Assembly: GCF_028649655.1 (NCBI RefSeq)
Contig: NZ_JAQSLN010000003.1
Location: forward strand, 434,001-498,000
Length of the DNA: 64,000 nt
Reading direction: 5' to 3'
Source of the DNA: Halobacteriovorax sp. GB3
GTDB taxonomy: Bacteria > Bdellovibrionota > Bacteriovoracia > Bacteriovoracales > Bacteriovoracaceae
Shown here piece by piece: positions 8,442 through 16,615 of this stretch (positions are counted from its first letter, which is position 1; each line of letters begins with the position of its first letter). The notes beneath the pieces were generated by a model, which worked only from the letters and a program-made list of their open reading frames with translations, ran no database searches and was not told the DNA's origin. Made by a program: the position numbers and the translations under genes.

Positions 8442-9593
8442 ATGAATCATGGGTCTTGGATAATTTTTCTTCTTTTCATCTTTGGGATAACATCATCTCC
8501 AGCTCTCGCTGTCGAAAAAAAGAAAAACCTCCTCACTGCAAAAGATTATGGTCAATATGAACCAATTAAATATCTTTTAACGAATCCTATGGGACAAGGA
8601 ATCTTTGATAAGTTCCCACTCAAAAGAGTCACTAAAACTTCTTACTATCCAGTTAGGGCCATTGGTCGCGTAGGTAGTCAATGTAGCGGTGTCCTCATTG
8701 GCCCATCACAAGTTTTAACAGCAGCTCACTGTGTTTTTGATGTTGAAAAAAATGAGTGGATTGATGACCTGGCCTTTACTCCAGGACTCGATCGCCAATA
8801 CCATCCTTTTCACACTATAGACTGGGTAAAAGTTCACATGCTTGGACTCTACGCCAAAAAGAAAATTCAAGACCTCGACTTCGCCGTGATCTATCTTAAA
8901 GAAGATATTGGTATAAAAACCGGATGGCTAAGTATCAATGATAGCCGCCTTACAAAGAAATCATTTAACGGAAGCCTCTTTGGTTACAATCTTTCACAAA
9001 ATGATGAGCACAAGCACGAACTCGCAAGAACAAGTTGTCCTATGAGTGTTGTGAATATGACAGATCTTCGATTCCATTGTGATGTCGTCAAAGGTATGAG
9101 TGGCGCTCCGATTCAAAAGGGAAAAAAGATTATTGGAATGAGTCTCTATGCAGGAGATAAATTCAATGGTGGAATCCTTTTTAGAAATCACCACATCAAA
9201 ACGATCAATAACTGGCTAAACGATATGGCCGATGAGTTTACCATCGACCACTACAATCTCTCTCCGACAAACTCTCCGGAGTTTGATCAGATTATTTTAG
9301 AAAATAATTGCGACTTCCCTGTCTCTGTTCACATGGCCTACGAGCCCCTAGGAGAGAGTGCGATTAAAACAATTCGCAATATCAATATTCCAAAGAAACA
9401 AAGACACATCGTTGGTAAAACAGTTGATAGAGATTTTTTCATTTATGCCTTTAGTAATAAGGACCCACTTGAAAAAGGACCTTGGCGCTGTGATGAATTT
9501 CAAGATGAATATGGTGACTGCATGAAAAAAGTCCAAATTAAGTCTGCCGGTTGGGGCAGTTGGATTCATTCAATAAGCTGTCAAACTAAGTAG
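8442..9593 (+). CDS. Secreted trypsin-like serine protease (S1/V8 type)
   Basis: A signal peptide (MNHGSWIIFLLFIFGITSS) precedes a chymotrypsin-fold domain. The triad is visible: H96 in 'VLTAAHCVFD', D146 in 'IQDLDFAVIYL' and S220 in 'KGMSGAPI', which is the G-x-S-G-(G/A)-P form of the V8/glutamyl-endopeptidase group. Several cysteines could pair in the periplasm or outside. After about residue 265 an extra ~115-residue domain with four or five cysteines ('ENNCDFPV', 'WRCDEFQDEYGDC', 'HSISCQTK') follows; it is not part of the usual protease and may bind a target. In a predator such an enzyme could digest prey protein, but that is inference. The gene stands alone with its own promoter. Confidence 0.85.
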   Translation: MNHGSWIIFLLFIFGITSSPALAVEKKKNLLTAKDYGQYEPIKYLLTNPMGQGIFDKFPLKRVTKTSYYPVRAIGRVGSQCSGVLIGPSQVLTAAHCVFDVEKNEWIDDLAFTPGLDRQYHPFHTIDWVKVHMLGLYAKKKIQDLDFAVIYLKEDIGIKTGWLSINDSRLTKKSFNGSLFGYNLSQNDEHKHELARTSCPMSVVNMTDLRFHCDVVKGMSGAPIQKGKKIIGMSLYAGDKFNGGILFRNHHIKTINNWLNDMADEFTIDHYNLSPTNSPEFDQIILENNCDFPVSVHMAYEPLGESAIKTIRNINIPKKQRHIVGKTVDRDFFIYAFSNKDPLEKGPWRCDEFQDEYGDCMKKVQIKSAGWGSWIHSISCQTK

Positions 9594-9604
9594 GAATAAT
9601 TTTT

Positions 9605-9722
9605 ATTTGCACCGTGTAAAAATGTCGTTGCCCCTAAAAAAAGGACAATTTTACAAAAAAAAATGAAACTTTGTGCAAATCCTGACTAAAAAAATTAAGA
9701 AATTCATGATATCTAGGGGCAA
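9605..9722 (+). promoter_or_regulatory. Interleaved inverted repeats in the phnD leader
   Basis: ATTTGCAC at 9605-9612 pairs with GTGCAAAT at 9673-9680, and TTGCCCCTA at 9628-9636 pairs with TAGGGGCAA at 9714-9722. The two pairs are interleaved, a pseudoknot-like topology if transcribed. They lie in the 173-base gap before phnD. Whether they are RNA structure or protein-binding sites cannot be told from sequence. Confidence 0.35.
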
Positions 9723-9766
9723 TTTAAAAATTTACATAACTTGCTAAATTTATAAGGGAGTCACGC

Positions 9767-10681
9767 ATGTTAAGAACGATCAAGGCAGCATTGCTTATAG
9801 CAACGCTTGCAACTCTTGGAGTTAGCTGTCAAAAAGATGAGAAGCTAGGAAGCCAGGGCAACCCAATTAAACTTTACTTCACACCATCTGTTGATGCCGA
9901 CACAATTGCATCGAACTCAACTGAGTTTCTCATGTTCCTTGAAAAAGAAACTGGTTACTTTTTCAAATCAGGTATCCCAACAAACTACATTGCCGTTGTA
10001 GAGGCCTTTGGTTCAGAGAGAGCTGACATTGCTGTTATGAACTCTTTTGGTTACCTCATGGCCAACGAAAAATATGGAGCTGAAGCAAAACTTAAAGTTC
10101 TACGTTACGGACACGACTACTACCAAGGTCAAATCATTGCTCACGTTGATAGTGGAATCAACAGTGTTGCCGACCTAGAGGGAAAGAAATTCGCTTTCAC
10201 TGACCCATCGTCAACTTCTGGATACATGTTTCCTCTTAAAATCCTTAAGGACAACGAAGTAAAGCTTGGTAACCAAACTTTCGCTATTAAGCACGACAAC
10301 GTTGTAACAATGATCTATCAAAAACAAGTTGATGCTGGAGCGACATACTACTCAGCAGCTTCTGAAACTGGTGAAATTAGAGATGCGAGAGCTCGTGTAA
10401 AAACTCAATTCCCAGATGTTGAAGACAAAGTAAAAATTATTACAACAACTGAAAAAATTCCAAACGACCCATTCGTATTTAGAAAAGGTCTTGATAAAGA
10501 AGTTACAACGAAATTCATCGCTGCGGTAAAGAAGTTCATCGCAACTAAAGAAGGAAAAGACATCTTCACTAACATCTACAGTGTTGAAGGTCTCGTTGAT
10601 ACAAATGATCAAGAATACGATGGACTTCGTGGAATGATTAAGGCACTTAATTTAAAAACAGCAGACTTGCTTAAAAAATAA
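9767..10681 (+). CDS. phnD: Phosphate/phosphite/phosphonate ABC transporter, substrate-binding lipoprotein (PhnD-like)
   Basis: The product has a lipoprotein signal ending in the lipobox 'LGVSC' with C21 as lipid anchor. It then has a periplasmic binding-protein fold of the PhnD/PtxB family: 'NPIKLYFTPSVDADTIASN' at the start of the first lobe, 'AVMNSFGYLMANEKYGA', and the ligand-contacting 'FAFTDPSSTSGYMFPLKIL'. Length (304) is normal. ATPase and permease genes follow at 14-base gaps, so this is the first gene of a three-gene import operon. It has AAGGGAG as ribosome-binding site and a leader with paired repeats. Family members bind phosphonates, phosphite or phosphate; the ligand here is not known. 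No carbon-phosphorus lyase genes are in view. Confidence 0.88.
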   Translation: MLRTIKAALLIATLATLGVSCQKDEKLGSQGNPIKLYFTPSVDADTIASNSTEFLMFLEKETGYFFKSGIPTNYIAVVEAFGSERADIAVMNSFGYLMANEKYGAEAKLKVLRYGHDYYQGQIIAHVDSGINSVADLEGKKFAFTDPSSTSGYMFPLKILKDNEVKLGNQTFAIKHDNVVTMIYQKQVDAGATYYSAASETGEIRDARARVKTQFPDVEDKVKIITTTEKIPNDPFVFRKGLDKEVTTKFIAAVKKFIATKEGKDIFTNIYSVEGLVDTNDQEYDGLRGMIKALNLKTADLLKK

Positions 10682-10695
10682 ACAAAGAGAGTATA

Positions 10696-11454
10696 ATGTT
10701 TAAGATTGAAAGTTTGAACAAAGTTTATCCTAACGGATGTCACGCCCTTCAGGATGTAAGCTTTGAAGTTCAAAAAGGTGAATTCCTAGTTGTTATTGGT
10801 CTATCTGGATCTGGAAAGTCTACAATGCTTAGATGTCTTAACAGACTTCACGAGCCAACTTCAGGAAAAATCCTCTTTGAAGGAGAGGATGTCACTCACG
10901 TTAAAGGAAAAACTCTAAGATCTGTAAGATCTAAAATTGGGATGATTTTCCAACACTTCAACCTTATTCCAAGAAGAACAGTTCTAACGAACGTTCTCTC
11001 AGGAACTCTAGGAAGAACGGGAATCTGGAATTCAATTTTTGGAGTCTATGCTGAAGAAGACAAGAAGAAAGCTCAAGAGTACATCAAAATCGTTGGACTC
11101 GAAGGGAAAGAAAATGTTCGCGCAGACAACCTTTCAGGTGGTCAGCAACAACGTGTTGCTATCGCTAGAGCACTTATGCAAAACCCAAAAGTTCTTCTTG
11201 CTGATGAGCCTGTAGCGTCTCTTGACCCTGCAACGTCACACTCAGTTATGCAATACCTCAAAAAAGTAAACGAAGAACTAGGTGTTACTGTTATCTGTAA
11301 CCTTCACTTCCTTTCACTTGTACGCCAATACGCTAGCCGTGTAATTGCACTTAAACAAGGAAAGCTTATCTATGAAGGGAAACCTCTAGATATTGATGAA
11401 AACTGGTTTAAAACAATCTACGGTGAAGAAGCTGTAGAAGTGACAATTGACTAA
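10696..11454 (+). CDS. phnC: Phosphonate-type ABC transporter ATP-binding protein (PhnC)
   Basis: This is a typical ABC ATPase of 252 residues: Walker A 'GLSGSGKST', Q-loop 'MIFQHFNLIPRRTVLTNV', signature 'LSGGQQQRVAIARAL', Walker B 'VLLADEPVASLDP', and the H-loop within 'VTVICNLHFLSL'. The 'RRTVLTNVLSGTLG' segment is characteristic of the PhnC family. It sits between the binding protein and the permease of the same system, 14 bases from each, and would energise import from the inner face of the membrane. Confidence 0.93.
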   Translation: MFKIESLNKVYPNGCHALQDVSFEVQKGEFLVVIGLSGSGKSTMLRCLNRLHEPTSGKILFEGEDVTHVKGKTLRSVRSKIGMIFQHFNLIPRRTVLTNVLSGTLGRTGIWNSIFGVYAEEDKKKAQEYIKIVGLEGKENVRADNLSGGQQQRVAIARALMQNPKVLLADEPVASLDPATSHSVMQYLKKVNEELGVTVICNLHFLSLVRQYASRVIALKQGKLIYEGKPLDIDENWFKTIYGEEAVEVTID

Positions 11455-11468
11455 GGAAAAGTGAGAAA

Positions 11469-12548
11469 ATGGATATGAGTACAAATAATACACCTACTTT
11501 AAATCAAGACCCAGGTCTGACTTTCAAAACAGTGAAAGCTTACTTTTGGGCATTGTTTATTGATGTCTTTCTTTGGTCATACACGATCTTGGCCTCTTGG
11601 AAGATTGTTTACGAAAAAATTATTCTTGGGGAGAGATTCCCAGAGTTCAGTTGGAATCAACCACTAATCGCTCTTGGAGCTGGTGTCGTTGTTTCTCTCG
11701 CTCTCTTTATGACGAAAATGTCTGCTGGTAGAGCTTGTCTAGGACTTATGAAAAGAGATGAGAATAAGCCGATTATGAGAGAGCCTGCTTCTCTTTTTGG
11801 GGTCTTCATCCTTATTCTAACATTTGTTTCAGGACTTTTTGTTTCTCAAGTTTCAATCTCTGAATTCCTTTCGACTTCAGGTCTTATTGGAGCAAAGAGA
11901 ATCTTTACAGCTCTTTTAAACCCTAACTTTGGAATTATTTCTGAAGCGGTTATGGCAGCTGTTGAGACAATTTACATGGCCTTCATTGCGACGGCTTTCG
12001 CTATTCCAGTTGCCTTTATTCTAGCTTTCTTCGCTGCAAGAAACCTCATGAATGGTTCAAGACTGACAATGGCCGTTTATTCTTTTGTAAGATTCCTACT
12101 GAACATTTCAAGATCAATTGAACCACTCGTATGGGCAATTATCTTCTCAGTATGGGTTGGGATTGGACCATTCTCTGGTATGCTCGCTCTTTGTCTTCAC
12201 TCTGTAGCTTCACTTTCTAAGCTATACTCGGAGCAAATTGAGAACATTTCAAACGGACCAATCGAAGCAATTACAGCAACAGGAGCTCACCCAGTACAGG
12301 TAATTTGGTACGGTGTTGTTCCTCAGATTATTCTTCCTTACCTATCATTCACAATCTACCGTTGGGATATTAACGTTCGTATGGCGACAGTTATTGGTCT
12401 CGTTGGTGGTGGTGGTATTGGTACAATGCTTATGCAGTACCAAGGTCTTGCCAAGTGGAATGAAGTTGGTCTTCTTGTTATCGTTATCGCAGCTATTGTA
12501 TGGCTTATGGACTACCTATCTGCGAAAATTAGAGAAGCGATTAAATAA
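11469..12548 (+). CDS. phnE: Phosphonate-type ABC transporter permease (PhnE)
   Basis: The product has 359 residues with about six to eight membrane helices. The permease core begins near residue 155 ('ETIYMAFIATAFAIPVAFIL') and contains 'NISRSIEPLVWAIIF' and the EAA-type cytoplasmic loop 'GPIEAITATGAHPVQVIWYG', which docks on the ATPase, followed by 'INVRMATVIGLVGGGGIG'. The N-terminal ~110 residues add two helices and a cytoplasmic loop before the usual core. A strong terminator follows, closing the phnDCE operon. Confidence 0.9.
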   Translation: MDMSTNNTPTLNQDPGLTFKTVKAYFWALFIDVFLWSYTILASWKIVYEKIILGERFPEFSWNQPLIALGAGVVVSLALFMTKMSAGRACLGLMKRDENKPIMREPASLFGVFILILTFVSGLFVSQVSISEFLSTSGLIGAKRIFTALLNPNFGIISEAVMAAVETIYMAFIATAFAIPVAFILAFFAARNLMNGSRLTMAVYSFVRFLLNISRSIEPLVWAIIFSVWVGIGPFSGMLALCLHSVASLSKLYSEQIENISNGPIEAITATGAHPVQVIWYGVVPQIILPYLSFTIYRWDINVRMATVIGLVGGGGIGTMLMQYQGLAKWNEVGLLVIVIAAIVWLMDYLSAKIREAIK

Positions 12549-12571
12549 TCAACAAAGTCATTCTTTAAATA

Positions 12572-12600
12572 AGGCCCCTCTATTGAGGGGCCTTTTTTTT
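12572..12600 (+). terminator. Rho-independent terminator of the phnDCE operon
   Basis: A perfect nine-base-pair stem, AGGCCCCTC / GAGGGGCCT, has a TATT loop and is followed by a run of eight T, 24 bases after the phnE stop. Confidence 0.92.
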
Positions 12601-12660
12601 GTCTTTTTTTTAATCACATTTAGAACAATAAATGATTAGATTTTGGTCAATTTACTATTC

Positions 12661-12666
12661 TATAAT
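12661..12666 (+). promoter_or_regulatory. Probable -10 element for the histidine kinase gene
   Basis: A perfect TATAAT stands alone in an AT-rich gap; the -35 region is weak. It lies about 80 bases before the preferred GTG start at 12745, leaving a leader of about 70 bases. Confidence 0.4.
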
Positions 12667-12744
12667 TAAAGATAACTTTTGTTTGAAACTATGACGATAA
12701 GAGTGAAAATATCTAAAAAGACGGAAGTGTTTAAGGAAAATCTA

Positions 12745-14382
12745 GTGTCAGATGCGCAACGGCCAAATAGAACGAAGCTCCAATACAAGCTTCTTCGCTA
12801 CATTCTCATTTGTAGTACGTTCTTCAGTTTCTTAGGAACGGCCTTTCAGCTATATATTGACTACAAAAAAGATATATCTACAGTCAATCGAACACTCGAT
12901 CAGATTGAATCCATCTACACAAAGTCACTGGCAAATTCGCTTTGGCATCTCGATAAGAAACAACTTGTTATCCAAGCGACTGGAATGAAGAAACTTCCTG
13001 ACATTGAATATATTGGTGTTTTTGAAATAAGAGATGGAAAGAGGTATTCATTCTATGAAACCGGTACCAAAGATTTGAAAAATACTGTATCGAGAACAAT
13101 CCCCCTAACCTATAGAGAGCTCAACGAGGAAATAACATTAGGAAACCTCGTAGCAAAAGTGAATTTGAATAAGATTTATCAGCGTTTATGGGATCGAGTT
13201 CTCATCATTCTTATGACCCAATCAGTAAAAACATTCATCGTCTCTCTTTGTATTTTGATCATCATTAACGTTGTCATTACGAAAAAAATTGAGCGTATCG
13301 CTGATTACGCCGGAAAACTCTCTCCAGGAAGTTTAGATCGTCCAATTGAAGTTGAAAAAATAGATAGTGGAGAAGATGAAATTGATGACTTAATTAAGGC
13401 CATTAATAATATGCGGATAAATCTTAAAAACTATATCGCTATGAGGGATAAGGCCGAATATAAACTACAAGACTACAAAGAGCATCTTGAGGAACTGGTC
13501 CACAAGAGAACTAAAGAACTCCAAAATAAAACGTTTATTCTTCAAGAGAAAATCGATGAGATCAATACTATGCAAGACAAACTCATCGCCCAAGAGAAAC
13601 TCGCCTCCTTAGGGTCTCTAACTTCAGGTATTGCCCACGAACTGAATAACCCACTCAACTTCATTATCAACTTTTCTGAGGCCTCACGTTTTGGACTTAT
13701 CGATCTAAAAGAGATGATTGATCAATCAAATATTGAACAGGAAAAGAAGAAGGAACTTCTTGAAGAAATTTCAGAAATAAAGGCCATGTGCTTAGAGACT
13801 TTTACACATGGAAAAAGAGCTGAATCCATCATCACCAGTATGCTAGAGCACTCACGCGAGAGTAAGTTAAGCTTTAAAGACGAAAATATTGTTGAAGTTA
13901 TCGAAGAAAATATCAACTTCGCATCTCAAGCAATTAAGTCAAAATACGATGGATTTCAGGCCATCATTCATCGAGAGTTCGAAGCAGAACTTCCACTCAT
14001 TTCTATTAGTAAGGTTGATATAGCGACTGTATTTCTAAACCTTTTCACCAATGCTCTTTACAGTATGAAAAAGAAAAAAGACATACTGGGGCTTGAATAT
14101 AACCCTGAACTTCTCGTTCGCGTTTTTAAAAGAGATCATAGCCTCTATTTAATTGTACGTGACAATGGACTGGGTATTAAAAAAGAGGATCAGGCCAAAG
14201 TTTTTACCCCATTTTTTACGACCAAAGCAGCTGGAGAAGGAACTGGTCTAGGTCTTTCGCTGAGTTTCGATATTATTAACAAAGTTCACGAAGGCCATAT
14301 AGAAATTACAAGTAAAGAGAATGAATACGCCGAGTTTACTGTCATACTCCCTCTCATTAGAAATAAGAATCATTTATCTTAA
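12745..14382 (+). CDS. Membrane sensor histidine kinase (HAMP, HisKA, HATPase)
   Basis: I prefer the GTG at 12745, which has AAGGA eight bases upstream; the frame is open to a TTG at 12679 with an ATG at 12691, neither with a ribosome-binding site. From the GTG, a membrane helix ('YILICSTFFSFLGTAFQLYI') leads to a ~110-residue periplasmic sensor, a second helix ('FIVSLCILIIINVVI') and a HAMP linker. A coiled coil follows, then the H-box 'SGIAHELNNPLNFI', N-box 'FTNALYSMKKK', G1 'VRDNGLGIKKED', F-box 'FTPFFTTK' and G2 'GEGTGLGLSLSFDI'. It would autophosphorylate the H-box His and pass phosphate to an unseen receiver; no response regulator gene is adjacent. The periplasmic ligand is unknown. 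Confidence 0.92.
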   Translation: MSDAQRPNRTKLQYKLLRYILICSTFFSFLGTAFQLYIDYKKDISTVNRTLDQIESIYTKSLANSLWHLDKKQLVIQATGMKKLPDIEYIGVFEIRDGKRYSFYETGTKDLKNTVSRTIPLTYRELNEEITLGNLVAKVNLNKIYQRLWDRVLIILMTQSVKTFIVSLCILIIINVVITKKIERIADYAGKLSPGSLDRPIEVEKIDSGEDEIDDLIKAINNMRINLKNYIAMRDKAEYKLQDYKEHLEELVHKRTKELQNKTFILQEKIDEINTMQDKLIAQEKLASLGSLTSGIAHELNNPLNFIINFSEASRFGLIDLKEMIDQSNIEQEKKKELLEEISEIKAMCLETFTHGKRAESIITSMLEHSRESKLSFKDENIVEVIEENINFASQAIKSKYDGFQAIIHREFEAELPLISISKVDIATVFLNLFTNALYSMKKKKDILGLEYNPELLVRVFKRDHSLYLIVRDNGLGIKKEDQAKVFTPFFTTKAAGEGTGLGLSLSFDIINKVHEGHIEITSKENEYAEFTVILPLIRNKNHLS

Positions 14383-14413
14383 CTTTCCTTATATTAATTT
14401 ATTCAATGAATTC

Positions 14414-14463
14414 GCCCATCTATTGCCACAATACGGCTAATAGAGTAAATATTGTGCATGGGC
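14414..14463 (+). promoter_or_regulatory. Hairpin covering the start codon of the downstream gene
   Basis: GCCCAT at 14414-14419 pairs with ATGGGC at 14458-14463, and CACAATA at 14427-14433 with TATTGTG at 14450-14456, making a two-part stem that buries the likely ATG at 14458. Confidence 0.4.
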
Positions 14464-15042
14464 TTAATGTTTATATTTCCTGTCTCTGAAGAAGAGATAG
14501 ATAGAGTTGAAATTAAAGAGAAAAATGGTGCAAAACAGATTGTACTAAAAACCTATGGTCTTCCTCTTATTTTTTGGGGTTACCTCGCTGCAATCTTGAC
14601 AGTCATTGGTGCGATGTACCTGGCCGTCAGCGATCCTCTCACAAGGCTTGCTGCAACTGGGGATCAAATCAATATAGCACTCTCCTACACAGTTAGGGTG
14701 ACAATTATTTTGGTGCCTTTTATCCTTACTTGCTTTTTCTTTTATGAGAAATTTATTTATAAGCAAGGAAAGGAAATCATACTAGAGCATAGACTGTTCT
14801 ATGGACTACTCAAGATCAAATTTAAAAAGACCTTGAAGAATACGGACGAGCTCTACGTAGAGCACTTTATGGACACTCCTAACGTCGCAAAGATGACAGG
14901 TGATCCAAACCTTAGAGGTTTTCAAAATAAAGGTTACTTTCAACTTTGGGCAATTCTAGACGATGATAAGAAAATTGTTATCGACAAAGGTCAAAGAAAA
15001 ATAGACCTTCAAAAAATTTCAGATGTATTAAAGAAATATTAA
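14458..15042 (+). CDS. Small two-helix membrane protein of unknown function
   Basis: The frame opens at a TTG (14452) with ATGs at 14458 and 14467; none has a clear ribosome-binding site, and the first two lie inside a hairpin. The product has about 194 residues: a short N-terminal cytoplasmic part ('SEEEIDRVEIKEKNG'), two membrane helices ('LPLIFWGYLAAILTVIGAMY' and 'VTIILVPFILTCFFFY'), then a ~85-residue cytoplasmic domain. The topology resembles membrane proteins with a PH-like tail, but I cannot name the family. It follows the histidine kinase after a 75-base gap and ends at a terminator shared with the convergent ferredoxin gene. Confidence 0.7.
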   Translation: MGLMFIFPVSEEEIDRVEIKEKNGAKQIVLKTYGLPLIFWGYLAAILTVIGAMYLAVSDPLTRLAATGDQINIALSYTVRVTIILVPFILTCFFFYEKFIYKQGKEIILEHRLFYGLLKIKFKKTLKNTDELYVEHFMDTPNVAKMTGDPNLRGFQNKGYFQLWAILDDDKKIVIDKGQRKIDLQKISDVLKKY

Positions 15043-15046
15043 AAAA

Positions 15047-15068
15047 AAGGCCTTCATATGAAGGCCTT
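15047..15068. terminator. Bidirectional terminator, perfect 22-base palindrome
   Basis: AAGGCCTTCAT and its exact complement form an 11-base-pair stem. It has eight or so A on the left and a T run on the right, so it can stop transcripts from both strands. It starts five bases after the plus-strand stop and contains part of the stop codon of the minus-strand ferredoxin gene. Confidence 0.8.
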
Positions 15069-15801
15069 ATTTTTTTCTCGATTTTCTAAAGTCTTTTTTA
15101 GGTTTTGGAAATCCTGCTTTCTTATCACTTGGATCTCTATTTGGACCTTTGTGACGAAAGCTCTTCTCTCTTTTTTCCCTAAATTCTTTTTTCTCACGGT
15201 GGGCCTCGCGCTCTTCACGCTCTTTTTGAAGTTGCTCATCTAGATTCTCAAGATGATCTGTTCTAAAAAGCTTAGGCTTCTTACCACCACCAAGACGCTT
15301 GATACGAGGAGCACTTTCTCCTTGTTCATCTTTGTCTTTTTTCCAGTGACCTTCCCACTCGTTATCGCGTTTGCGACGCTCATCACGAATGGCCTGTCTC
15401 TCAGTCATAATCTTATCGACATCTTCTTTCTTACGAACTCTTGTCGAAACCGGGGCCTTATTTTTTAAAAAGCCACTCGATTTATTTTGCAATCTTTTTT
15501 CAACTGCTGATTTGTCATGCTCAGAAATATCAATTGTCACTTGACCTTGAACATAAGTCTGGCATGAAAGTCTTTCTTTTGTGATGTGATAGACGTTACC
15601 CATAAGCTGTACTTCTTCAAATGGTGGAGTGTTAATATTGTCATCTCCATCAATGATTTTTACGATACAGTCAGAGCAACTTGCGTGGCCACCACAAGAA
15701 GATTTAACAAAATGACCGTGGGCCTTTAGTGCATCGAGAAGATTTGTCTCTCCATCAACTTCTAAAACTTGACCTGTAGGTCTGATAGTCACCTTATGCA
15801 T
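15067..15801 (-). CDS. 2Fe-2S ferredoxin domain with long basic C-terminal tail
   Basis: Residues 1-95 are a plant-type [2Fe-2S] ferredoxin: 'SSCGGHASCSDCIVKIIDG' supplies three clustered cysteines and 'ERLSCQTYVQG' the fourth. The remaining ~150 residues are an unusual low-complexity extension that is very rich in Lys, Arg, Glu and Asp ('ERQAIRDERRKRDNEWEGHW', 'EKREKSFRHKG', ending in 'KKDFRKSRKK'). Such a basic disordered tail would favour binding to RNA, DNA or ribosomes; that role is inference. The gene is the last of dut, PHA-like gene and this one, with gaps of eight and eleven bases, and is closed by the shared palindromic terminator. The electron partner is unknown. Confidence 0.82.
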   Translation of the reverse strand: MHKVTIRPTGQVLEVDGETNLLDALKAHGHFVKSSCGGHASCSDCIVKIIDGDDNINTPPFEEVQLMGNVYHITKERLSCQTYVQGQVTIDISEHDKSAVEKRLQNKSSGFLKNKAPVSTRVRKKEDVDKIMTERQAIRDERRKRDNEWEGHWKKDKDEQGESAPRIKRLGGGKKPKLFRTDHLENLDEQLQKEREEREAHREKKEFREKREKSFRHKGPNRDPSDKKAGFPKPKKDFRKSRKK

Positions 15802-15812
15802 TTTTATTATCC

Positions 15813-16097
15813 TTAAATCGTCTTTTTGAGCTTGTTCTCAACGGCCTCAAGAACCTTTCCCTTAAGGGGCTTAAGAAACATTGAGAGCTTAATCGCTACC
15901 TTACATTCATTCTCATCAAAGACAAGAGAGAGTGTAAAACCTTTACCAGTGGCCTCCATCTTAGCGCCATCTCTATCATAGGCGATTTCGGCCTTTACCT
16001 TAAATTTTTCTACATATTCAGGTGTAATTTGGGCCTTAGCTAGGTCCCAAGCATTGAATTTATCAGTGGCCTTATCGTAAGATACAACTAAATCCAT
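15813..16097 (-). CDS. Polyhydroxyalkanoate-granule-system-like small protein, 94 aa
   Basis: The size, and the C-terminal segment 'CKVAIKLSMFLKPLKGKVLE' followed by 'AVENKLKK', resemble the family of small proteins once named for polyhydroxyalkanoic acid systems. In that family a hydrophobic strand is followed by L-x-P-x-K-x-x-I/V and an amphipathic helix. The rest is a compact alpha/beta sequence without cysteine. No PHA synthase or phasin gene is near, so the PHA link is only by family name. It sits between dut and the ferredoxin gene in one transcript, with AGAGG as ribosome-binding site. Confidence 0.5.
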   Translation of the reverse strand: MDLVVSYDKATDKFNAWDLAKAQITPEYVEKFKVKAEIAYDRDGAKMEATGKGFTLSLVFDENECKVAIKLSMFLKPLKGKVLEAVENKLKKTI

Positions 16098-16105
16098 TTA
16101 AACCT

Positions 16106-16570
16106 CTATTGTTTACCTGTTGAACCAAAACCACCCTCACCACGGGCCGTTTCAGAGAGAGCTTCACTCTCAATAAGAACTGCTTGAGTAACTGGAGCGA
16201 TTACCATTTGAGCAACGCGATCTCCATGCTCAATCACTTCATCTTGGTCACCAAAGTTTCCTAAGATGATCTTCACCTCACCTCTATAATCGCAGTCAAT
16301 CGTCCCAGGACTATTAACGACGAGAAGTGATGTTTTAAAAGAAAGTCCAGATCTTGGTCGAACTTGAACTTCATATCCTACAGGAATCTCGAAACTAAGA
16401 CCTGTTGGAACAAGCACTCTTGCACCAGGCTTAATGACAAGACTCTCTCCAATTCCAAGTTGAGCACGAAGGTCAGCTCCCGCTGCCCCTTCTGTCTCAT
16501 AAGAAGGAAGAGGATAATTATTATCGTAATGTGGTAATTTTTTAACTTGGAGATTTACCCTATTTGTCAC
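16106..16570 (-). CDS. dut: Deoxyuridine 5'-triphosphate nucleotidohydrolase (dUTPase)
   Basis: All five dUTPase motifs are present in order: I 'AGADLRA', II 'RPRSGLSFK', III '[13 protein letters not shown]', IV 'GDRVAQMVI' and V '[12 protein letters not shown]', the Gly-rich end that closes over the substrate. Length (154) is normal. The trimeric cytoplasmic enzyme hydrolyses dUTP to dUMP and pyrophosphate, keeping uracil out of DNA and feeding thymidylate synthesis. The gene follows the terminator of pnp, so it needs its own promoter or read-through, and it leads into two small genes with tight spacing. Confidence 0.96.
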   Translation of the reverse strand: MTNRVNLQVKKLPHYDNNYPLPSYETEGAAGADLRAQLGIGESLVIKPGARVLVPTGLSFEIPVGYEVQVRPRSGLSFKTSLLVVNSPGTIDCDYRGEVKIILGNFGDQDEVIEHGDRVAQMVIAPVTQAVLIESEALSETARGEGGFGSTGKQ

Positions 16571-16589
16571 AACAACCTCAACACAAGGA

Positions 16590-16611
16590 AAAACGGGCCC
16601 GAAGGCCCGCT
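16590..16611 (-). terminator. Rho-independent terminator after pnp
   Basis: On the minus strand CGGGCC-TTCG-GGCCCG forms a six-base-pair GC stem with a stable UUCG loop (16594-16609), followed by five T. It lies just past the pnp stop codon. Confidence 0.8.
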
Positions 16612-16615
16612 TTTT

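Noticed and set aside
8146-8445. Plus-strand open frame of 99 codons upstream of the secreted protease
   Set aside because: Its composition (Cys, Phe, Leu, few charged residues) is unlike the real genes here, and it overlaps a minus-strand frame with more typical composition plus the protease promoter.
9594-12548. Pho box upstream of phnDCE
   Set aside because: No CTGTCAT-type direct repeats were found in the gap.
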